Assembly (NCBI GenBank): GCA_963971305.1
Contig: OZ020304.1
Coordinates: 19,078,103 to 19,142,102, forward strand
Source of the DNA: Arcuatula senhousia
Lineage: Eukaryota > Mollusca > Bivalvia > Mytilida > Mytilidae
Direction: 5' to 3'
Length of the DNA stretch: 64,000 bases
This document shows positions 23,743 to 35,817 of the stretch, in pieces. Under the pieces are notes generated by a model. It saw only the letters and a list, made by a program, of their open reading frames with translations, was not told the DNA's origin and made no database searches. How positions within the stretch are numbered: the stretch's first letter is position 1; each line of letters opens with the position of its first letter. The translations under genes and the position numbers were made by a program.

Positions 23743-24224
23743 TAAACACAATTGTTTTATCATCGTTTTCATTACTATTATGATTATTATTTAACTATAA
23801 TTTAACCAATCATACAAACGTTTAAAGTTTACTTTATATGCTCAATATTGGGCGCAATGATTTGCAAATAAAATATCTTGTACGCCAGTTTTACATATTA
23901 GATGCGTGTATACAGTCGTTCATAATTTAATTCAGCTTATCCGCTTCATTTTAAATTTTGCTTTCAACCAAACGTCTTAGACAATAGTTGTTATTTAGCA
24001 AAAATTCTCACGCGTATATGATAAAAAAAATAATCTTTTGAAAAAAGGATCGTCCATTCTGATAAGTTACATGATGATTATTCAATGAATATGCATTTAT
24101 GGCAACTTGAAACAACTTACAATAAATTGCCACATATTCAAAAAATTGCAGACGATGTAAAATTGTTTCACAAGTCAAAGCAAATATCAAAAGCTGATTT
24201 TGACATAACGTTTACCTACTGTAA

Positions 24225-24555
24225 CAGATCCAGAGGAGGGCGGAGGGGGCGTACGCCCCATTTAATCGGGAAATTTTTAATTTTTGTGTAAAATTGAAAA
24301 ATCTGTCAAAGTCCAAAAACTGCTGGATTTCGTTTAACAGGAAGTAGTTGAGCGACATACCTGAAATCGTATCCCACGTTATGGGACCCCACCCTGATGC
24401 TGTATACCAAATATCAAGTGGCTGTGGTTAGTAGTTGCTGAGAAAACTGTTACGAAAATTTCTTCCCCGCCCGCGCCCGCCCGACATTCACCATTTTATT
24501 ACCCGGATTTTTCTACGCCCACCCCTTTTCATTGAACTCTGGAATCGTCCCTGAG
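24225..24555. mobile_element. GGATCC-family short element
   Basis: Begins AGATCCAGAGGAGGGCGG with the GGGGCGTACGCCCC palindrome and ends near CTCTGGAATCGTCCC. The middle includes a GC-rich patch, CCCGCCCGCGCCCGCCCG (about 24466). Mirror: about 45409-45739. Confidence 0.5.
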
Positions 24556-25917
24556 TATTTATTGATTTTGTTTACATCTTTATATAAAGGAAGAAAAAAA
24601 AAACAGCAAGTATTTCTTCTTTGATAACATGAAGAATAAGTGTACGCGACACAGCCTCCATATTCCAGTCGCAACTTAGAGATCGACAAGAGAAAACAGT
24701 AAGCAAATTTATCAAGATGAACAGTCGTCATTGATCGCCGCATTGCATTGGCCTTATGCAAAAAAATATACGTAGAACAATTCATATGATATTAAGATTT
24801 AACCAACTTGTTCTCCTCATAACCTTCATTTCACTTTTTAACCATAAAATACCATAAGGACGTATCATGTTCATTTAAACCCTTTTTTTCAAAGTTCAAA
24901 TTATACAATTATAAAATCTATGGAATCACTAGAAATTGAAGTAATGCCTTAGTACCGTTATAAACCAAGTGAACCTAAAATATCAATAACAAAAATAAGA
25001 AGTTAGGGATGTATGGTTTCCTAAATATATGAACTTGAACCAACACAAACAGTTTTCATACAAACATTTCAAATTTTGTTGCTTGAACCTGTATCAAACC
25101 AGGACCATTCTACTTTAAACCAATTTCTTTCAATTTAAACTTTGTTTACTTATATATAGCGGCTTCTCTTTTTGGACAGATAAAATTGATCATCACTGAT
25201 CGCTAATTTGCTACCTTTCTTGAATCAATAGTCACTTTTTATATCTGGATTTGAATGTTTCACATAAAATGATAAAAAAATGAAAGATATAAAAAGCTTC
25301 AGAAATAATTGCAAGGTCTTTCCCTTTCCAAAAATAAAACATTTCTATTTCCCCCATTTCAACACACTTAAGATGCGTTTTATGGTAAATTTAACAGTGA
25401 GGTTTAAAGAGAATGTTTATGTGGCCAATCGTTCTTATTGAAAAACAATAATACTGATAATCAAAGAAAAGCGTTTCTTTTCTTTGATTATTGGTGTCAT
25501 ATTGAAACCGTGGTTGTATAAATAACGGTAATAACAAAATTACCGAACTTGGAGGATCAATCTCATTGTCAAAGCTAAAAGACAAAACATTGAAGACACA
25601 CCGGTAAAATTAAAGATCGCAATGGTCCTGACTTGGTACAGGCATTTCAAATGAAATGGTGGGTTAAACCAGATTTTATTGCGCGCGAAACCCCCCCCTT
25701 CTGCAATTGTGAGCTTAGGGTCCGATATTGACACAAAACGCAGAACGGTGGCGAAGACACAATAGGGAAAATTAAATGATTAGATAATTAGATGACCATC
25801 TCAGTACAACATTTAGCAAAACACTAATCAAAACAATCAATAACCATTACGTTTAACAAAATTTTTAATTTTTCCAATGGTTGATAACGAAGGGATTTTT
25901 TAGGGACTGTATGAGAT
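24556..25917. other. no gene supported
   Basis: AT-rich, with short open frames on the - strand at 24513-24785, 25391-25585 and 25540-25734 that lack recognisable motifs. A long inverted pair, GAAAAGCGTTTC with TCTTTGATTATTGG context, lies near 25465. A poly-C tract at about 25691 differs in length from the other arm. Confidence 0.4.
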
Positions 25918-26203
25918 GTATTTTTCTTGTAACCTTGGTCTAACAGTCGGCCATGGAGATGTATAAAAATCAGAAAAAAATTGTAAAAGCCCTGGCATAT
26001 TCAATATGTGAAATATAATCACCGTGAGCAGGTAAAGTAGGTATGTTGATTTCAAGGTTAGGAAAATCAAAGTCGTCTCAATTATCGTTAATATTTCTAC
26101 TGAGATTACCACTCTGGTCATATTCGAGATGCAAATCCAAGAATAATCTGCAATTGGATTCGGTGGTTTCCTTAATCTCCGGCGGATATAACAAAGGTTT
26201 CCA
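25918..26203 (-). pseudogene. decayed retroelement polyprotein fragment (Penelope-like?)
   Basis: On the - strand one frame reads YPPEIKETTES, then LFLDLHLEYD, then DDFDFPNLEINIPTLP and HGDYISHIEYARA, broken by three stops. I recall this pattern (YPxELEIKETTESxxSASYLDLLL ... YDKRDDFxF ... YGVYISQLIRYARA) from a widespread aquatic-animal retroelement protein C-terminal to its reverse transcriptase. Assignment to Penelope-like elements is tentative. The longer 130-codon open frame at 25900-26292 is in a different frame and is a shadow. Mirror: 43760-44045 on the + strand. Confidence 0.65.
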
Positions 26204-26284
26204 TCTACCAATCGAAGCGTTGTTGACAGGGAGAGGACATTAAAGAACCTCGTCTCTTTCATCTTATTGTTCTTTACGAGTTCT

Positions 26285-26765
26285 TGAATCATGACAAACC
26301 TTAAATCATAGACAATTTTATATGTGGTATTGTGAACAACAGTCCATACAAGTGCATAGTATGTATCCAGGACTGACAGCTACTCTTGACAAACCTTAAA
26401 TCATATACACTTTTTATATGTTGTACTGTGAACAACAGTCCATACACGTACATAGTATGTATGTTGGACTGAAAGCTATTCTTGTCAAACCTCAAATCAT
26501 ACGTTCTTTTATATGTGGTATTGTGAACAACAGTCCATACACGTACATAGTATGTAAGCAGGACTGACAGGTACTCTTGACAAACCTTAAATCATAGACA
26601 CTTTTATATGTGGCATTGTGAACAACAGTCCATACACGTACATAGTTTGTATGCAGGACTGACAGCCTTAAATAATAAACTCTTTTATATTTTGTTTTGT
26701 AACGATAGTCCATATACAAATATAGTATGTAAGTAGGACTAGCAGCTTTTATAAGTAAATCAAGC
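26285..26765 (-). repeat. satellite C array (~94-bp monomers)
   Basis: About five monomers. On the - strand each has CAGTCCTGCTTACATACTA, GTACGTGTATGGACTGTTG and a GATTTAAGGTTTGTCAAGAG-like end. The monomer plan matches satellite B (GGTTTGTCAAGA shared) and satellite A. Mirror: 43198-43678. Confidence 0.9.
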
Positions 26766-27217
26766 CCTGGCATCTTTGTTCTTATTGTTCTATGCTCTTC
26801 ATATTCATATAGTGTGGTATTTTCTTTTGGTAAGAGTGTCTTTGATTAGTCTTGTATAGAAGAAAAAACGTGTTAGGCTTATCAAACTTTATAACCTTGA
26901 ACTTCTCTGTACTGAAAAATATCAAGTCAGGTAGTAATTAAAATGGATTTAATGGACCATTTGATAAGTACATGTAATTTTTAGACAATGAATGAGTGAG
27001 AACCATTTAAATTTGTACTAAATTGATATGCTTCATGATTTCATACTAACAACAGGTGTGTCATGGATCACCAACTTTACTGACCTAATATATGACATCT
27101 TCCTCATCTTAAGACAAATGACAAAACTTGAGGCCTCATTTAAATTCACCTTAAAAAGGTACCACTATTTAGAAATTAGGTGTAAACAGTAAAAAGCATC
27201 ATTATATAAACAGAAAA
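26766..27217. other. no gene seen
   Basis: AT-rich single-copy-looking sequence within the arm, no open frame of note. Mirror: about 42746-43197. Confidence 0.45.
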
Positions 27218-27492
27218 AGAATAATATGGTATTTTATTGCAAAATGTGCCCTAAAGCAGCTGAACAAAACATACAATAAGATGAATTAATAAAAAGATTT
27301 TTCAAGATCAATTAAATTTTCCAGATCCATATTTGTCAATTTGATATAAAAAAACCATTGCAAACAAGCAAACAAACGATATTTTTAACAAATTCTTGTT
27401 TGGTTCAAAATATTGTTGATCTCATCTATGATCCTTTAATGTTGAAATGTATACTTTGTTTCTTCCACCACTGTCAGCTGTGCAATGGAATA
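27218..27492 (-). other. terminal exon-like sequence with AATAAA, inner half-unit
   Basis: Mirror copy of 42471-42745. On the - strand: pyrimidine tract and TACAG, then TATTCCATTGCACAGCTGAC, ending beyond an AATAAA. Confidence 0.45.
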
Positions 27493-27779
27493 CTGTAAAA
27501 AAAAGAAGAAAAGTAAACATATTGCAAAATCCTTCTAATTGCCAACACAGTGTTATAAACTTACTATCGAATTTGTTAAATTAGAATAACCTAAGTAAAC
27601 AAATAAAAATTAAAACATTAATTTTATACCACGATTTCCAAAAATCAAAACACAGACATTTCAATGAAGTTGTTTTAAAGTTGTTTATGTTGTTGAAATA
27701 TTTCTTAGATGATTACTGGTATTGATTGTTTACCATTTTACAATTTAATTTTTAAAGAAATTAAAACAAAAAATCTTAC

Positions 27780-27873
27780 CATGAAGTGATCACTGTATAA
27801 ATTCCTGTGGCTTTTCTGTGATTCAAACTAGACCATGTCTTGACCTTGGAGCTGTTGTGCTACTGTAGTAACC
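27780..27873 (-). other. exon-like sequence adjoining satellite A
   Basis: Mirror copy of 42090-42183: acceptor, 94 bp starting GGTTACTACAGTAGCACAAC, donor GTAAGA. Confidence 0.45.
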
Positions 27874-27974
27874 CTATAAATAATAATATAGTCATGTTTG
27901 TTTCATAACACAACATGTAGCAGTCAATTGTTGAAATTTTATTTCTGATTCATATAATATAACAGTTGGCCCTA

Positions 27975-30900
27975 CAAGTGGTATGTGAAGTGTGAGTGTT
28001 GGACTGGCAATGTTCCACATGTAATGTAGCCTTATTGGCGATATAGATGTATGTGGAAATATTTGATACAATCCAAGAGGTATAAATTATGTCAGTTGGA
28101 CTGACAAATTTATACAAGTACATGTAGCCTAATGATATTGTTGTATAGGGAACTATATGCTACAGTCTATGCTGTATATAATATGTTAGTTGGGCTGTAT
28201 GTTGTATTTGTACATACAGTCTTGTGATATTTTAATATGTGGTATTTGTGGAACAGTCTTAGAGGTATATAATGTGTGTGTTGGAATGACAATGTTATAC
28301 ATACATATAGCCTGGTGATATTGTTGTGTGGTATTATTTGCTACAGTCCAAGTGGTATATAATATGACAGTTGGACTGAATATGTTAACCATGTACATGT
28401 TCTCTTGTGATATTATTGTATGTGGTATTATATGTAGCAGTCTGTGTGGTATATAATGTGTCTGTTGGACTGACAATGTTATACATGTACATGCAGCTTT
28501 GGTATTAATCTAGTATGTGGTATTATATGTAACAGTCTGTGTGGTATATGATTTGTCTGTTGGACTGACAATGTTATACATGTACATGTAGCTTTGGTAT
28601 TAATCTAGTATGTGGTATTATATGTAACAGTCTGTGTGGTATATAATTTGTCTGTTGGACTGACAATGTTATACATGTACATGTAGCTTTGGTATTAATC
28701 TAGTATGTGGTATTATATGTAACAGTCTGTATGGTATATAATGTGTCTGTTGGACTGACATTGTTATACATGTACATGCAGCTTTGGTATTAATCTAGTA
28801 TGTGGTATTATATGCAACAGTCTGTGTGGTATATAATTTGTCTGTTGGACTGACAATGTTATACATTAACATGCAGCTTTGGTATTGATCTAGTATGTGG
28901 TATTATATGTAACAGTCTGTGTGGTATATAATGTGTCTGTTGGACTGACAATGTTATACATGTACATGCAGCTTTGGTATTAATCTAGTATGTGGTATTA
29001 TATGTAACAGTCTGTATGGTATATAATGTGTCTGTTGGACTGACATTGTTATACATGTACATGCAGCTTTGGTATTAATCTAGTATGTGGTATTATATGC
29101 AACAGTCTGTGTGGTATATAATTTGTCTGTTGGACTGACAATGCTATACATTAACATGCAGCTTTGGTATTGATCTAGTATGTGGTATTATATGTAACAG
29201 TCTGTGTGGTATATAATGTGTCTGTTGGACTGACAATGTTATACATGTACATGCAGCTTTGGTATTAATCTAGTATGTGGTATTATATGTAACAGTCTGT
29301 GTGGTATATAATGTGTCTGTTGGACTGACAATGTTATACATGTACATGCAGCTTTGGTATTAATCTAGTATGTGGTATTATATGTAACAGTCTGTGTGGT
29401 ATATAATGTGTCTGTTGGACTGACAATGTTATACATGTACATGCAGCTTTGGTATTGATCTAGTATGTGGTATTATATGTAACAGTCTGTGTGGTATATA
29501 ATGTGTCTGTTGGACTGACAATGTTATAAATCTACATGTAGCTTTGGTATTAATCTAGTATGTGGTATTATATGTAACAGTCTGTGTGGTATATAATGTG
29601 TCTGTTGGACTGACATTGTTATACATGTACATGCAGCTTTGGTATAAATCTAGTATGTGGTATTATATGTAACAGTCTGTGTGGTATATAATGTGTCTGT
29701 TGGACTGACAATGTTATACATGTACATGCAGCTTTGGTATTAATCTAGTATGTGGTATTATATGTAACAGTCTGTGAGGTATATAATGTGTCTGTTGGAC
29801 TGACATTGTTATACATGTACATGCAGCTTTGGTATTGATCTAGTATGTGGTATTATATGTAACAGTCTGTATGGTATATAATGTGTCTGTTGGACTGACA
29901 ATATTGTACATGTACATGTAACTTTGGTATTGTTGTGTGGTATATTATATGTAACAGTCTGTGTGGAATATAATGTGTCTGTTGGACTGACAATGTTATA
30001 CATTTACATGTAACTTTGGTATTGTTGTGTGGGATATTATATGTAACAGTCCATGTGGTATTAAATGTGTCTGCTGGACTTACAATATTATAAATATACA
30101 TGTAACTTTGGTATTGTTGTGTGTGGTATTATATGTAACAGTCCATGTTGTATCAAATGTGTCTGCTGGACTGACAATGTTATAAATGTACATGCAGCTT
30201 TGATATTGATCTTGTATGTGGTAGTATATGAAACAGTCTGTGTGGTATATAATGTGTCTGTTGGACTGACAATGTTATACATGTACATACAGCTTTGGAA
30301 TTGTTGTATGTGGTATCATATGCAACAGTCTGTGTGGTACATAATGTGTCTGTTGGACTGACAATGTTATACATGTACATGCAACTTTGGTATTGTTGTT
30401 TGTGGTATTATATGTAACAGTCTGTGTGGGATATAATGTGTCTGTTGGACTGACAATGTTATACATTTACATGCAACTTTGGTATTGTTGTTTGTGGTAT
30501 TATATGTAGCAGTCTGTGTGGTATATAATGTGTCTGTTGGACTGACAATGTTATACATGTACATGCAGCTTTGGTATTAATCTAGTATGTGGTATTATAT
30601 GTAACAGTCTGTGTGGTATATAATTTGTCTGTTGGACTGACAATGTTATACATGTACATGTAGCTTTGGTATTAATCTAGTATGTGGTATTATATGTAAC
30701 AGTCTGTATGGTATATAATGTGTCTGTTGGACTGACATTGTTATACATGTACATGCAGCTTTGGTATTAATCTAGTATGTGGTATTATATGTAACAGTCT
30801 GTGTGGTATATAATGTGTCTGTTGGACTGACAATGTTATACATGTACATGCAGCTTTGGTATTAATCTAGTATGTGGTATTATATGTAACAGTCTGTGTG

Positions 30901-33290
30901 GTATATAATGTGTCTGTTGGACTGACAATGTTATACATGTACATGCAGCTTTGGTATTGATCTAGTATGTGGTATTATATGTAACAGTCTGTGTGGTATA
31001 TAATGTGTCTGTTGGACTGACAATGTTATAAATCTACATGTAGCTTTGGTATTAATCTAGTATGTGGTATTATATGTAACAGTCTGTGTGGTATATAATG
31101 TGTCTGTTGGACTGACAATGTTATACATGTACATGCAGCTTTGGTATAAATCTAGTATGTGGTATTATATGTAACAGTCTGTGTGGTATATAATGTGTCT
31201 GTTGGACTGACAATGTTATACATGTACATGCAGCTTTGGTATTAATCTAGTATGTGGTATTATATGTAACAGTCTGTGTGGTATATAATGTGTCTGTTGG
31301 ACTGACATTGTTATACATGTACATGCAGCTTTGGTATTGATCTAGTATGTGGTATTATATGTAACAGTCTGTATGGTATAAAATGTGTCTGTTGGACTGA
31401 CAATATTGTACATGTACATGTAACTTTGTTATTGTTGTGTGGTATATTATATGTAACAGTCTGTGTGGAATATAATGTGTCTGTTGGACTGACAATGTTA
31501 TACATTTACATGTAACTTTGGTATTGTTGTGTGGGATATTATATGTAACAGTCCATGTGGTATTAAATGTGTCTGCTGGACTTACAATATTATAAATATA
31601 CATGTAACTTTGGTATTGTTGTATGTGGTATTATATGTAACAGTCCATGTGGTATATAATGTGTCTGTTGGACTGACAATGTTATAAATGTACATGCAGC
31701 TTTGATATTGATCTTGTATGTGGTATTATATGAAACAGTCTGTGTGGTATATAATGTGTCTGTTGGACTGACAATGTTATACATGTACATACAGCTTTGG
31801 AATTGTTGTATGTGGTATCATATGCAACAGTCTGTGTGGTACATAATGTGTCTGTTGGACTGACAATGTTATACATGTACATGCAACTTTGGTATTGTTG
31901 TTTGTGGTATTATATGTAACAGTCTGTGTGGGATATAATGTGTCTGTTGGACTGACAATGTTATACATTTACATGCAACTTTGGTATTGTTGTTTGTGGT
32001 ATTATATGTAACAGTCTGTGTGGTATATAATGTATCTGTTGGAGTGACAATGTTATACATGTACATGTAGCTTTGATATTGATCTAGTATGTGGTATTAT
32101 ATGTAACAGTCTGTGTGGTATATAATGTGTCTGTTGGACTGACAATGTTGTACATGTACATGCAGCTTTGGTATTGATCTAGTATGTGGTATTATATGTA
32201 ACAGTCTGTGTGGTATATAATGTGTCTGTTGGACTGACAATGTTGTACATGTACATGCAGCTTTGGTATTGATCTAGTATGTGGTATTATATGTAACAGT
32301 CTGTGTGGTATATAATGTGTCTGTTGGACTGACAATGTTGTACATGTACATGCAGCTTTGGTATTGATCTAGTATGTGGTATTATATGTAACAGTCTGTG
32401 TGGTATATAATGTGTCTGTTGGACTGACAATGTTGTACATGTACATGCAGCTTTGATATTGATCTAGTATGTGGTGTTATATGTAACAGTCTGTGTGGTA
32501 TATAATGTGTCTGTTGGACTGACAATATTGTACATGTACATGCAGCATTGATATTGATCTAGTATGTGGTATTATATGTAACAGTCTGTGTGGTATATAA
32601 TGTGTCTGTTGGACTGACAATGTTGTACATGTACATGCAGCTTTGGTATTGATCCAGTATGTGGAATTATATGTAACAGTCTGTGTGGTTTATAATGTGT
32701 CTGTTGGACTGACAATGTTATACATGTACATGCAACTTTGGTATTGTTGTTTGTGGTATCATATGTAACAGTCTGTGTGGTATATAATGTGTCTGTTGGA
32801 CTGACAATATTATACATGTACATGCAACTTTGGTATTGTTGTTTGTGGTATTATTTGTAACAGTCTGTGTGGTATATAATGTGTCTGTTGGACTGACAAT
32901 ATTATACATGTACATGCAACTTTGGTATTGTTGTTTGTGGTATTATATGTAACAGTCTGTGTGGTATATAATGTGTCTGTTGGACTGACAATGTTATACA
33001 TGTACATGCAACTTTGGTATTGTTGTTTGTGGTATTATATGTAACAATCTGTGTGGTAGATAATGTGTCTGTTGGACTGAAAATGATTTATATGTACATG
33101 CAGCTTTGATATTGATCTAGTAAGTGGTATTATGAGCCACAGTCTAAGAGTAATATAATGTGTGTGTTGGACTGAGTGTTATACATGTAGCATTGTGATT
33201 TTGTTGTTTATGGCTATACATGTATACGCTACAGTCCATGGGATATATAACGTGTCTGTTTCACTGACAATGCTTTATCTATTCATGACA
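27975..33290 (-). repeat. satellite A array 2
   Basis: About 50 core monomers of 92-95 bp on the - strand (28440-33090) with diverged monomers at both edges. Variant monomers carry ACAACAATACC in place of TACTAGATCAATACC and are about 92 bp. A block recurs with a period of about 1502 bp, for example 29521-30564 against 31023-32066, so there is a 16-monomer higher-order repeat. Open frames of 63-83 codons here are satellite translations and not genes. Confidence 0.95.
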
Positions 33291-33479
33291 TTGTTGTTTT
33301 TTCTAGTTTTTGCTGCGGTAAATGTTGCAATGCAGTCGCATATTTATTTTTCCTAACCCAGTAAAAACACGATATATAAATACCGTTATGTGTACCTTTT
33401 TTTTCTGACTAGTGTCCAACTTCATTTCATACATTCATGTAGTGTTTCTTGAAACTCTTTGCCAGGGCGCTGTGGTACT

Positions 33480-34539
33480 GCAGGTACCCTACCAAAAAAA
33501 AAAGACATGGCTGTTAAGTAATGCATGTAGCAGTTAGTTGTATTATGAAATGTGGGTCGAACTGACAATATTTATATATAATTATTACACAGGGTTTTAT
33601 CGTGTTTTGCTCTTCATATAAGGGGGGGGTAAGAGGGGGGTCTCATGACCGATAGATAAAAAAACACTAAATCCTGCACTCCAGGAAAATTAATGTTGCA
33701 AAAAACCCATAAAAATCCAGAATTCCCACAGTTTTATGGGTTAAATTGGGAATTTATGGTGAAAAATATGCCTTTCCTGCTGTCGCTGAAACAAATCGTA
33801 AAAAAAAATCCCCTGCAAGTTCTTGCACAGTTATTTATGATCAAAAATTCATGATCACCATGACTGGCACGAGTTCAAATAATAAAAAAATTGCAATTTA
33901 CGAGGGCGGATCCAGAGGTTCCAAAAAGGGGGGCGTAATTGCTAAAAATGTCAGGTTTGGATGTAAATTTGAAGTTGCTCGGTCAATATTATACAGAAAA
34001 AAAATAATATTTATCAATTAAAGGGGGCAATCCACAACTGGTTTATGAGTTAGATTATAACATTGTTTTTTTTCAAATTTTGTCAAAAATGTTCGTAATA
34101 TACTTTCATGAGTTCCTGCGAGTAAGCAAGAATTACTAAGAGTTATTGCAAGTCATTGCAAAATACCAGTTTCAAGCTCATAAGGAAAAGCCATAAAATG
34201 TGCAGAAATATCTGCTCTTCAATAAAAACAGGTGTAATGAAGATACTGTTTTACTATTTCAGTGACATGTGTGAGGTTGTTCTTGCTTTTATCGCGTATG
34301 TTGTTCATATTTTACTTATTAAATATCCCCTGTAAATGTAGTCAGAGTCACTTTTATAATGTTTTTCGTTATTTCATTATTGTCATTCAATCAACATTCC
34401 CTTTATTGACCTGTACTCTTTTCTAATTTTCAAATTGGAGAATACCCCCATGAAACAACACATCTGATTGGTCATTAGAAATTGACGTCACAGTCCTACA
34501 GTCCAGTCCTACAAGCTTTTTTACGTATTTAAATAACTC
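33480..34539 (-). repeat. terminal module, inner copy of left arm
   Basis: Reverse complement of 34569-35628. The 91-codon open frame at 33746-34021 translates the GGATCC-type repeat inside it and has no other support. Confidence 0.85.
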
Positions 34540-34568
34540 GCGTGGACGAACAGATTGGCCACCTGTTG
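34540..34568. other. 29-bp asymmetric spacer at palindrome centre
   Basis: The only non-palindromic bases at the centre, starting GCGTGGACGAACAGATTGG and ending CCTGTTG. The last seven bases are the reverse complement of CAACAGG, which precedes the left arm at 8186-8192. The arms on each side are perfect GAGTTATTTAAATACGT inverted sequences. Confidence 0.9.
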
Positions 34569-35619
34569 GAGTTATTTAAATACGTAAAAAAGCTTGTAGG
34601 ACTGGACTGTAGGACTGTGACGTCAATTTCTAATGACCAATCAGATGTGTTGTTTCATGGGGGTATTCTCCAATTTGAAAATTAGAAAAGAGTACAGGTC
34701 AATAAAGGGAATGTTGATTGAATGACAATAATGAAATAACGAAAAACATTATAAAAGTGACTCTGACTACATTTACAGGGGATATTTAATAAGTAAAATA
34801 TGAACAACATACGCGATAAAAGCAAGAACAACCTCACACATGTCACTGAAATAGTAAAACAGTATCTTCATTACACCTGTTTTTATTGAAGAGCAGATAT
34901 TTCTGCACATTTTATGGCTTTTCCTTATGAGCTTGAAACTGGTATTTTGCAATGACTTGCAATAACTCTTAGTAATTCTTGCTTACTCGCAGGAACTCAT
35001 GAAAGTATATTACGAACATTTTTGACAAAATTTGAAAAAAAACAATGTTATAATCTAACTCATAAACCAGTTGTGGATTGCCCCCTTTAATTGATAAATA
35101 TTATTTTTTTTCTGTATAATATTGACCGAGCAACTTCAAATTTACATCCAAACCTGACATTTTTAGCAATTACGCCCCCCTTTTTGGAACCTCTGGATCC
35201 GCCCTCGTAAATTGCAATTTTTTTATTATTTGAACTCGTGCCAGTCATGGTGATCATGAATTTTTGATCATAAATAACTGTGCAAGAACTTGCAGGGGAT
35301 TTTTTTTTACGATTTGTTTCAGCGACAGCAGGAAAGGCATATTTTTCACCATAAATTCCCAATTTAACCCATAAAACTGTGGGAATTCTGGATTTTTATG
35401 GGTTTTTTGCAACATTAATTTTCCTGGAGTGCAGGATTTAGTGTTTTTTTATCTATCGGTCATGAGACCCCCCTCTTACCCCCCCCTTATATGAAGAGCA
35501 AAACACGATAAAACCCTGTGTAATAATTATATATAAATATTGTCAGTTCGACCCACATTTCATAATACAACTAACTGCTACATGCATTACTTAACAGCCA
35601 TGTCTTTTTTTTTTGGTAG

Positions 35620-35708
35620 GGTACCTGCAGTACCACAGCGCCCTGGCAAAGAGTTTCAAGAAACACTACATGAATGTATGAAATGAAGTTGGACACTAGT
35701 CAGAAAAA
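35620..35708 (+). other. exon-like sequence before satellite A array 3
   Basis: Acceptor TTTTGGTAG then GGTACCTGCAGTACCACAGC. It is missing a few bases compared with the outer copy at 9122 (ACAACAGCTCCCTGG against ACAGCGCCCTGG). The right boundary is approximate. Confidence 0.4.
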
Positions 35709-35817
35709 AAAGGTACACATAACGGTATTTATATATCGTGTTTTTACTGGGTTAGGAAAAATAAATATGCGACTGCATTGCAACATTTACCGCAGCAAAA
35801 ACTAGAAAAAACAACAA

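Larger units (their letters stand above)
8193..34539 (+). repeat. left arm of giant palindrome (26.3 kb)
   Basis: From 8193 to 34539 the sequence reappears as reverse complement from 34569 to the end of the window. Mirror pairs keep constant coordinate sums in blocks: 69108 near the centre, 69963-69964 for 24030-28860, 75673-75675 for 18000-24020, 77155 for 16037-17997, and 73059-73061 for 9061-11942. Each step is explained by one insertion or satellite copy change. Mirrored translations such as 22423-22755/52918-53250 and 25900-26292/43671-44063 are identical even in non-coding DNA, so the arms are very similar. The arm begins and ends with inverted copies of GAGTTATTTAAATACGT. Confidence 0.95.

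Noticed and set aside
25900..26292. 130-codon open frame, mirrored at 43671-44063
   Set aside because: Hydrophobic out-of-frame translation; the recognisable, stop-containing protein remnant is in another frame of the same strand.
33746..35362. Identical 91-codon open frames at 33746-34021 and 35087-35362
   Set aside because: They lie in the terminal module and translate the GGATCC-type repeat. Identity reflects the palindrome and not protein selection.
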